Positions 58,281-64,000 of a DNA stretch of 64,000 nucleotides are shown here, piece by piece. This DNA comes from Mesorhizobium sp. INR15 (lineage in GTDB: Bacteria; Pseudomonadota; Alphaproteobacteria; Rhizobiales; Rhizobiaceae), in NCBI RefSeq assembly GCF_015500075.1, contig NZ_CP045496.1:558001-622000 (forward strand), given 5' to 3'. The notes beneath the pieces were generated by a model. The model was not told where the DNA came from, ran no database searches, and was given only the letters and a program-made list of their open reading frames with translations. A program made the position numbers and the translations under genes. Every line of letters starts with the position of its first letter. The first letter of the stretch is position 1.

Positions 58281-59090
58281 CTAGGCCACGATCTCTTCGG
58301 TCCACACCTTGAAGCCGGCGAGCGTGCCAGGTCCGAAAATATGCGTCAGCGGCACGTCGGCGGCGTCACGGCCGGAGGCGATCAGGATGCGGCCGATGCG
58401 GGGCGCATTGTTGCGCGGGTCGAAAGCATGCCAGCGGCCACCGAGATAGACCTCGATCCAGGCGCAGAAATCCATGCTCGACCACGGCTTTGGCATGCCG
58501 ATGTCACTGATATAGCCGGTGCAGTAGCGCGTCGGGATGTTGAGCGCCCTGCAGAAGGTGACAGCGAGATGGGCGAAGTCCCGGCAAACGCCGCTTTGCT
58601 CGCGATAGGTTTCCGCCGCGGTCCGGGTCGGCCGCGCATTGCCATAGTTGAAGACGATGTGGTTGTGGACGAAGTCGCAGACAGCCTGCACGCGGGGGAT
58701 GCCGAGCGGTGTATGGCCAAACAGCCGCCAGGCGTCGCTGGCCAGCAGGTCGCTCTCGCAAAAGCGGCTGGGCAGCAGAAACAGCAGCGTGTCGGCGGGC
58801 AGGTCGCGCACTTCATGTTGCCAGGCCATGAGGTCGCCCATCTCGAAAGTGCCGGGGTCGCGTATCACTGCATCGGTGCCGAAGGTGAAGCGGCCGGCCG
58901 GAGCGACGAAGCGGTTGCACCAGTTGCCGAAACTGTCGCGGTAGCTCTCGATCGGCACCGGCGGGTTGGAAATCAGGAAATCCGGCCGTTCGAGGTCGGA
59001 GGCACGGGAATAATGGACATTGAGCATGGCGATGAGCGGCGTTTCCTGCGGAAAATCGAAGCTCATCTCGCAGCCGATGTGGATTCGCAT
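58281..59090 (-). CDS. Transglutaminase-like domain protein
   Basis: A 269-residue protein with an N-terminal bacterial transglutaminase-associated beta domain (about 1-95) and a transglutaminase/protease-like domain. The catalytic Cys is in S-G-V-C-R-D-F-A-H near residue 170. The following block M-D-F-C-A-W-I-E-V-Y-L-G-G-R-W has Cys where the His of the triad is usually found, and the Asp is in F-D-P-R-N. Some family members carry Ser at the His position, so activity may be altered or use another base. No signal peptide is visible. Confidence 0.82.
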   Translation of the reverse strand: MRIHIGCEMSFDFPQETPLIAMLNVHYSRASDLERPDFLISNPPVPIESYRDSFGNWCNRFVAPAGRFTFGTDAVIRDPGTFEMGDLMAWQHEVRDLPADTLLFLLPSRFCESDLLASDAWRLFGHTPLGIPRVQAVCDFVHNHIVFNYGNARPTRTAAETYREQSGVCRDFAHLAVTFCRALNIPTRYCTGYISDIGMPKPWSSMDFCAWIEVYLGGRWHAFDPRNNAPRIGRILIASGRDAADVPLTHIFGPGTLAGFKVWTEEIVA

Positions 59091-59301
59091 TGTCGTCCTG
59101 ACCGGCCTGCCTGTTCACTGCCTGGCGAAAAGCCCGGCGATGCTGCAGTGCGAAGACGAGCATGACACGGACCGCCATGGTTTACGAGCAAATTAGAAAC
59201 CGGTTGAAAGCGGCCGGCATGCGGCAGCGGCGGGCGCTAGCCTCTTGCGGTCCGGCGTTTCTCTTGTTTCACTTCACTTCCCGCAATTGGAGGAACGAAT
59301 C

Positions 59302-59427
59302 ATGGCTAAAGGCGCGATGAAGGCAGGCAAGGAAGCCCGCAAGCCGAAGAAGGATGCCAAGAAGCCCGTAGCGGCCCCGGCCCTGAAGGCGCCGCCGGTC
59401 AAGGCGATGAAGCTCAAGGACAAGTAA
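59302..59427 (+). CDS. Small Lys/Ala-rich basic protein
   Basis: A 41-residue, extremely basic protein rich in Lys, Ala and Pro (M-A-K-G-A-M-K-A-G-K-E-A-R-K at the start), with no Cys, Trp, Tyr or Phe. The composition recalls H1-like or nucleic-acid-binding tails. AGGAAC precedes the ATG, supporting a real gene. I know no family name for it. It is transcribed alone upstream of the guanidine-riboswitch/sugE unit. Confidence 0.6.
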   Translation: MAKGAMKAGKEARKPKKDAKKPVAAPALKAPPVKAMKLKDK

Positions 59428-59526
59428 GCACCAGGCAATCCCGTTTCGGCGCATGATTTCGACCGGCGGCATGAGAATGCCGTCGGCGTTTCATTGATTG
59501 GGCGCGCAAAGTGCCTATATCCGTAT

Positions 59527-59573
59527 GGCGGGGACGGCCCCGCGCCTCAAAACACCCGTCGGGACGACCCGCC
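59527..59573 (+). ncRNA. Guanidine-II (mini-ykkC) riboswitch
   Basis: Two GC-rich hairpins with ACGR loops stand in tandem: GCGGGG-ACGG-CCCCGC (59528-59543) and CGGG-ACGA-CCCG (59560-59571), 16 bases apart. That is the defining structure of the mini-ykkC motif, shown to bind guanidine by pairing of the two loops. It precedes sugE, the family of guanidinium exporters it is known to control. The structure is read directly; the ligand follows from the known class. Confidence 0.88.
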
Positions 59574-59584
59574 AATCTTTGATT

Positions 59585-59626
59585 GAGCATCGGTTTGTCC
59601 GAATTCCACTTTTCGGCCCGATGCTC
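59585..59626 (+). promoter_or_regulatory. Extra hairpin between riboswitch and sugE
   Basis: GAGCATCGG at 59585-59593 pairs with CCGATGCTC at 59618-59626, just before the ribosome site TGGAG (59631-59635). It has no T run, so it is not a clear terminator. It could be part of the expression platform. Confidence 0.5.
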
Positions 59627-59643
59627 CCGATGGAGCGTTGCTG

Positions 59644-59958
59644 ATGTCGTGGATTCTTCTCTTATTTGCCGGTCTGTTCGAAATCGGCTGGGCGATCGGC
59701 CTCAAATACACGGACGGCTTCACCAAGCTGATGCCGACGGTGCTGACCGTTGCCTCGATGGTCGTCAGCCTCACCTTGCTTGGCCTGGCGTTGAAAGCGC
59801 TGCCTGTCGGCACCGCCTATGCGGTGTGGACCGGTATTGGCACGGTCGGCACCGCGCTGCTTGGCATCTGGCTGCTGGGAGAGCCGGCCACGGCCATCCG
59901 GCTGGCCTGCATCGCGCTTATCGTCTGCGGCATCATGGGGTTGAAGTTCGCTGCCTGA
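59644..59958 (+). CDS. sugE: SMR-family guanidinium exporter SugE/Gdx
   Basis: A 104-residue small multidrug resistance protein with four transmembrane helices. The key glutamate is in G-L-F-E-I-G-W-A near residue 11, and W-T-G-I-G-T-V-G-T near 60 is typical of the SugE/Gdx branch, which exports guanidinium in exchange for protons. The ATG at 59644 has GGAG nine bases upstream. The guanidine-II riboswitch in its leader supports this identity over a quaternary-ammonium pump. Confidence 0.93.
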   Translation: MSWILLLFAGLFEIGWAIGLKYTDGFTKLMPTVLTVASMVVSLTLLGLALKALPVGTAYAVWTGIGTVGTALLGIWLLGEPATAIRLACIALIVCGIMGLKFAA

Positions 59959-60049
59959 TAGCCCCGGACAAGCGCCTTCAGGGCCGCTGTGAGGCGACCC
60001 TGATCCTTGCGATTCGGTAGCTTAGCGCGCCAGCTCGGCCCGCCCGGGT

Positions 60050-60484
60050 TTAGCGGGCGGAGAAGCCTGGAGGCGTCCTGCCGGTGCGCTGCTTGCGCGC
60101 GGCATAGCGTGCATCACGCTTGGCCTTGCGCTCGGCTTCGTCAGCCAGCAAACGGGCAATGCGCTCGTTCTCTTCGGCTTCCCGAACCTTCGCGTCAGCC
60201 TGCGCTGCCTCTTCGGCGGCGATGCGCGCTGCTTCGGCAGCGGCCTCGCGCTCGGCCTTTTCGACCGCTTCGCGTGCCTGCTTTTCCTGCTTCAGCCGGG
60301 CCTTCTCGGTCTCGCGTATCTCGCGGGCCTCGAGGATTGCCTTGCGTTCGGCCTGGCGTGCCAGCACCGCGGGATCGTCCGCCGCCGGCTTTGCCTTGAA
60401 GCGCTCCAGAAGCGCCTTCTTTGCCTCGTTCGCGGCATTGCGCCGCTCGAAAACGTCTTTTTCCCTATAAATAGCCAAGTCCAC
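60050..60484 (-). CDS. DUF6481 family coiled-coil protein
   Basis: A 144-residue protein composed almost wholly of one long charged helix rich in Ala, Glu, Arg and Lys (A-E-R-E-A-A-A-E-A-A-R-I-A near residues 77-89). The N-terminus Y-R-E-K-D-V-F-E-R-R is conserved in the alphaproteobacterial group I know as DUF6481. It has no membrane segment. Function is unknown; the basic tail (R-Y-A-A-R-K-Q-R) may bind nucleic acid. Confidence 0.75.
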   Translation of the reverse strand: MDLAIYREKDVFERRNAANEAKKALLERFKAKPAADDPAVLARQAERKAILEAREIRETEKARLKQEKQAREAVEKAEREAAAEAARIAAEEAAQADAKVREAEENERIARLLADEAERKAKRDARYAARKQRTGRTPPGFSAR

Positions 60485-60699
60485 TTCCTTGAAGTCAATT
60501 CGCGACGCTTACATACGCGCGAATAGTGAGAGTTCAAGCGCCAAAACGTCATGCCAGCCATGAAATTCCGGGATGTTGCGCCCAAGAGACGCCTTTTCCG
60601 GCCTAAATCGACATGCACTGTTCACACCCGGCCCTCTGGCGGCGCGGAGGGTGCGTCGCTACCTCTAGCGCAACAAGCAACACACCAGGATGACATTCA

Positions 60700-61749
60700 A
60701 TGGAACTCGGTCTCTACACCTTTGCCGACGTCAGCCCGCAACCGGGTCCAGGCGCCATCGGTCCGCATGAGCGGCTGCGCAACCTGATCGAGGAGGTCGA
60801 GCTCGCCGATCAGGTTGGCCTTGATGTTTTCGGCCTTGGTGAACATCACCGCCCCGACTACGCCGCCTCCGCGCCTGTCGTGGCGCTGGCCGCCGCCGCC
60901 GAGCGCTCGAAGCGCATCAAGCTGACGAGCGCGGTCACCGTCTTGTCCTCAGACGACCCGGTGCGCGTGTTCCAGCAGTTTGCCACGCTCGACCTCCTGT
61001 CAGGCGGCCGCGCCGAGATCATGGCCGGGCGCGGCTCGTTCATCGAGTCGTTCCCGCTTTTTGGTTACAATCTGGAGGACTACGACGAGCTGTTTGCCGA
61101 AAAGCTCGACCTTCTGCTCGCCATCCGCGACAGCGTGAAGGTCACCTGGTCCGGCAATCTGCGCGCACCGATCAACGATCGCGGCGTCTATCCCCGGCCG
61201 TTCCAGGACAGAATGCCGGTGTGGATCGCCATAGGCGGCACGCCGCAGTCCGCCGCACGGGCCGGTGCACTCGGCCTGCCGCTAGCGCTTGCCAGCATTG
61301 GCGGTGAGCCCGCACGCTTCGCGCCGCTGTTCGACCTCTACCGCGAGGCCGCCAAGCGTGCCGGCAGCGATCCGGCCAACCTCGCCACCAGCATCAACGT
61401 GCACGGCTTCATCGCCGAGACGACCGAGAAGGCAGCCGATGACTTTTATGGCCCCCAGGCTGAAGTGATGAACCGCATTGGCCGCGAGCGCGGCTGGGGT
61501 CCGACATCGCGGGCGCATTTTGACCAGGCGCGCAGTCCGGACGGGGCGCTGTTCGTCGGCAACCCTGAGCAGGTCGCCGAAAAGATCGTCGCCCAGCACA
61601 AGATATTCCGCAATGACCGCTTCCTGCTGCAGATGGCGATCGGCACCATGCCGCATGCCAAGATCATGAAGGCGATCGAGCTTTATGGCACCAAGGTGGC
61701 GCCGATCGTGCGCAAGGAAACGGCGGACGCCATACCGGCGCCGGCTTGA
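60700..61749 (+). CDS. LLM-class flavin-dependent oxidoreductase
   Basis: A 349-residue luciferase-like monooxygenase with a TIM-barrel layout. It begins M-E-L-G-L-Y-T-F-A and has G-L-G-E-H-H near residue 46, the most conserved motif of this branch, A-G-R-G-S-F near 107 and F-V-G-N-P-E-Q-V-A near 286. These match the group of putative FMN oxidoreductases related to Atu2307; reaction and substrate are not known. Its start has no strong ribosome site. A second LLM gene begins at the right edge of the window. Confidence 0.88.
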   Translation: MELGLYTFADVSPQPGPGAIGPHERLRNLIEEVELADQVGLDVFGLGEHHRPDYAASAPVVALAAAAERSKRIKLTSAVTVLSSDDPVRVFQQFATLDLLSGGRAEIMAGRGSFIESFPLFGYNLEDYDELFAEKLDLLLAIRDSVKVTWSGNLRAPINDRGVYPRPFQDRMPVWIAIGGTPQSAARAGALGLPLALASIGGEPARFAPLFDLYREAAKRAGSDPANLATSINVHGFIAETTEKAADDFYGPQAEVMNRIGRERGWGPTSRAHFDQARSPDGALFVGNPEQVAEKIVAQHKIFRNDRFLLQMAIGTMPHAKIMKAIELYGTKVAPIVRKETADAIPAPA

Positions 61750-61867
61750 AGTCGTTGTGGCGCCGCATAGCGGCCCCACGCCCTTGCCGGCTAACGGAAC
61801 CTTGAGCGAACCTGGGCGTTTGGGTGGTCAGGCCGCGCCAATTGCGGTGCGCCGCCGAGGGACCGTG

Positions 61868-63037
61868 ATGAAAGCCGAACCCGCCGTTTTGGGTGCGGAT
61901 GTTGCCGAGGCGGATGAGGCGCGCGCGGTGACGCGCGCCGACACGCATCTGATGCGCTCGCTGCTCGTCGGCATCTTCCTGTTCATGACCGTCTACGCGC
62001 TCTACTTCGCCCGCGCCTTCTTCATGCCGGTGATCCTGGCGTTCCTGCTGGCATTGACGCTCACCCCGATCGTTCGCTTCCTGCGCAAACGCGGCATTCC
62101 CGAAGTGGTGTCTGCGACGCTTCTTGTGCTGTTGTCGATCTTTGTCTTTGCCAGCGCCGGCTATCTGCTCAGCGGCCCGGTCATAGACCTGATCAACAAC
62201 ACCTCCTCGATCGGCCAGCAGTTAGGTGAGCGGCTGGCGCAACTGCGACGTCCGTTCGAGAAGATCATGCAGATCTCGCATCAGTTGGAGGCGCTGACCG
62301 AGACATCCCAAGAGCCCGGTGTGCAAAAGGTCGTCGCTGCGCAGTCCGGCATCCTGTCTTCGGCGGCCAGCAACATCCTGGCGGCGGGCACAAGCTTCAC
62401 CATCATCTTCGTGCTGTCGCTGTTCCTGCTCGCCTCCGGCACCATGTTCTACGAAAAGATCATCCAGTCCTTTGCCAGCCTCAGCGAGAAGAAGCGGGCG
62501 CTGCGCGTCGTCTACGATGTCGAGCGCGAAATCTCGCACTATCTGCTCACCGTCACCATCATCAACGCCGGGCTTGGCACGGTCATCGGTCTTGGCCTGT
62601 GGGCTCTCGGCATGCCCAACCCCCTGGTCTGGGGCGTGGCAGCCGCGCTGCTCAACTTCCTGCCTTATGTCGGAGCGCTGATCACCATCGTGCTGGTGGC
62701 GGTGATGGCGCTGATCAGTTTCGACACCATCACATATGCCTTGCTGGCGCCGGCTTTCGTGCTGTTGTGCGACATTGTCGAAGGCCAGTTCGTGACGCCG
62801 ATGGTGGTTGGCAGGCGCCTCGAAATCAATGCGGTTGCGATCTTCATCGCCATCGCCTTCTGGTCATGGCTGTGGGGGTTCGTCGGAGCCCTGATGGCGG
62901 TGCCGTTGCTGGTCGTCATCAAGGTGTTCTGCGATCATTTCGACGGCTTGAGCCATGTCGGCAATTTCCTGGCGGCACAACAGACCGCGACCGTCGAGGA
63001 AGACCCTGAAAGTGACGACGGCACGGCACCGGCATAA
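61868..63037 (+). CDS. AI-2E family permease
   Basis: A 389-residue membrane protein of the AI-2E/PerM family, with about eight transmembrane segments and a characteristic cytoplasmic stretch between helices 3 and 4 (about 105-165). Conserved blocks are A-L-T-L-T-P-I-V near 60 and L-N-F-L-P-Y-V-G near 262. Members include TqsA and sodium/proton antiporters, so the transported ion or molecule cannot be named. The ATG at 61868 is the best start; the frame upstream is not conserved. Confidence 0.88.
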   Translation: MKAEPAVLGADVAEADEARAVTRADTHLMRSLLVGIFLFMTVYALYFARAFFMPVILAFLLALTLTPIVRFLRKRGIPEVVSATLLVLLSIFVFASAGYLLSGPVIDLINNTSSIGQQLGERLAQLRRPFEKIMQISHQLEALTETSQEPGVQKVVAAQSGILSSAASNILAAGTSFTIIFVLSLFLLASGTMFYEKIIQSFASLSEKKRALRVVYDVEREISHYLLTVTIINAGLGTVIGLGLWALGMPNPLVWGVAAALLNFLPYVGALITIVLVAVMALISFDTITYALLAPAFVLLCDIVEGQFVTPMVVGRRLEINAVAIFIAIAFWSWLWGFVGALMAVPLLVVIKVFCDHFDGLSHVGNFLAAQQTATVEEDPESDDGTAPA

Positions 63038-63109
63038 ACTGACGGGCTCCGGTTTGCGGCACCCCGACCGAATGCCTATATCCGGCCCATCACAGGCCGG
63101 TCCCTTCCC

Positions 63110-63937
63110 ATGAGCGATGCCCTCTTCGATCTCGACGCCTATCTCGCCCGCATCGGCTATGCGGGTCCGAGAGATGCGTCGCTGGACACATTGAAGGCGC
63201 TGCACCTGCTCCATCCGCAAGCGATCCCGTTCGAGAATATCGACCCGTTTCTGGGTCACCCGGTGCGGCTCGACATTGCCGCCCTGCAGGACAAGATCGT
63301 CGCCAGCGGTCGCGGCGGTTACTGTTTCGAGCACAACCTGATTTTCATGCATGCCCTGAATGCTCTTGGCTTTGAAGTCAGTGGCCTCGCCGCGCGGGTG
63401 CTATGGGGCCAGCCCGAAGGCGCCATCACCGCGCGCGGCCACATGCTGCTGCGTGTCGAGTTCGGCGGCCAGACTCACATCGCCGATGTCGGCTTCGGCG
63501 GCCTGACCCTGACCGCACCGCTGCTGCTTGGGCCCTCTGTCGAGCAAAAAACCCCGCATGAAACGTTCCGCATCGTTGAAGCGGACGATCATTTCCGCCT
63601 TCAGGCCGGTATCGGCGGCGACTGGCGCTCGCTCTATCGCTTCGACCTGCAGCCGCAATACGAGGTCGACTATTCCGTCACCAACTACTTCCTGTCGACC
63701 AATCCGGCATCGCATTTCCTCAATTCGGTTATCGCCGCGCGCGCCATGCCCGACCGGCGCTACGCGCTGCGCGGCAACCGCTTGTCGATCCACCATCGCG
63801 GCGGCCGCAGCGAGCAGAGGGAGATGGCGACAGCCAGCGAACTCGCCGACACGCTGGAAAGCCAGCTCGGCATCATCATTCCCGACCGTGCGGCCTTCGA
63901 GGCCAAGGTGCGGCAGATGAACATCACAGAGGCCTGA
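63110..63937 (+). CDS. nat: Arylamine N-acetyltransferase
   Basis: A 275-residue NAT enzyme that moves acetyl groups from acetyl-CoA to aromatic amines and hydrazines. The catalytic triad is visible: Cys in R-G-G-Y-C-F-E near residue 71, His in G-H-M-L-L near 110 and Asp in A-D-V-G-F-G near 125. I-P-F-E-N near 39 is also typical. The length fits. It is followed three bases later by the start of another LLM oxidoreductase. Confidence 0.94.
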   Translation: MSDALFDLDAYLARIGYAGPRDASLDTLKALHLLHPQAIPFENIDPFLGHPVRLDIAALQDKIVASGRGGYCFEHNLIFMHALNALGFEVSGLAARVLWGQPEGAITARGHMLLRVEFGGQTHIADVGFGGLTLTAPLLLGPSVEQKTPHETFRIVEADDHFRLQAGIGGDWRSLYRFDLQPQYEVDYSVTNYFLSTNPASHFLNSVIAARAMPDRRYALRGNRLSIHHRGGRSEQREMATASELADTLESQLGIIIPDRAAFEAKVRQMNITEA

Positions 63938-63940
63938 TCC

Positions 63941-64000
63941 ATGACCGCTCTTTCCGTTCTCGACCTGTCGCCGATCATCGAAGGCAGCGATGCATCGCAG
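63941..64000 (+). CDS. LLM-class oxidoreductase, start only
   Basis: Twenty codons from the ATG at 63941 to the window edge. V-L-D-L-S-P-I and G-S-D-A-S-Q are the opening of luciferase-like oxidoreductases of the LLM class that commonly begin with this pattern. The start follows the NAT stop by three bases, so the two are likely one operon. The rest lies outside. Confidence 0.7.
   Translation, partial: MTALSVLDLSPIIEGSDASQ

Overview
The window is high-GC alphaproteobacterial chromosome, most like Mesorhizobium or a close relative in the Hyphomicrobiales. The evidence is a scattered but co-ordered housekeeping row, rpmH-rnpA-yidC-engB-argB-HAD nucleotidase-dapD-dapE-truA-fmt-def-rmuC, which I recall from rhizobial and Brucella chromosomes, together with rhizobial-type accessory genes. 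Taxonomy is inferred from gene content and style; no database was searched.

Layout. 1-5.3 kb: end of an NTF2-like protein, an MBL-fold hydrolase, a LysR regulator divergent from an MFS exporter and a Tat-exported alpha/beta hydrolase, and a small secreted cyclophilin-like protein. 5.59-14.62 kb: an integrated element of about 9 kb at the 3' end of tRNA-Arg(ACG). It is bounded by a 46-bp direct repeat and has a 26-bp repeat inside each end. It carries a tyrosine integrase, a membrane-anchored HerA/DUF87 ATPase broken by a frameshift and abutted by an IS21-family insertion (istA/istB), a TetR regulator, and a divergent XRE regulator/unknown-protein pair. 14.9-22.9 kb: an orphan histidine kinase, rpmH-rnpA-yidC, two tandem fasciclin (FAS1) genes, a CatB-like acetyltransferase, engB and an unknown conserved gene. 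22.86-24.30 kb: an IS701-type insertion with a CTAG target duplication. 24.4-29.2 kb: a TPR protein and a TetR-controlled EmrAB-type efflux system. 29.2-31.9 kb: secreted MsrB, a third FAS1 gene, and an ECF sigma/RskA-like anti-sigma pair. 32-43 kb: a broken amidase, argB, a deaminase, a frameshifted B12-binding radical SAM gene, an Lrp regulator divergent from phenylalanine hydroxylase, a MarR regulator divergent from a small membrane protein plus FAD monooxygenase, a GMC oxidoreductase with a tiny Tat partner, and a diguanylate cyclase. 43-57 kb: the dapD/dapE/truA/fmt/def/rmuC backbone with insertions, including a PIN/RHH toxin-antitoxin pair between fmt and def. 57-64 kb: GFA, CDF, transglutaminase-like, SugE behind a guanidine-II (mini-ykkC) riboswitch, DUF6481, LLM oxidoreductase, AI-2E-family permease and arylamine N-acetyltransferase.

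How parts work together. The three FAS1 genes share a promoter-like element, GAAAC-N16/17-CGTRNC, at a similar distance from their starts. This suggests a small envelope-stress regulon run by the adjacent ECF/RskA pair and possibly including the secreted MsrB. FAS1 copy 1 is a mosaic of copies 2 and 3. Several divergent regulator/target pairs have visible palindromes in the shared gap: TetR-EmrAB, MarR-monooxygenase, XRE-unknown and Lrp-phhA. The antitoxin gene has one just upstream of its start.

The least conventional signals are the FAS1/ECF regulon, the tRNA-Arg element with its paired arm repeats and damaged HerA gene, and the riboswitch leader with an extra hairpin. Three genes (HerA, radical SAM, amidase) are broken by small lesions that should be checked against raw reads.
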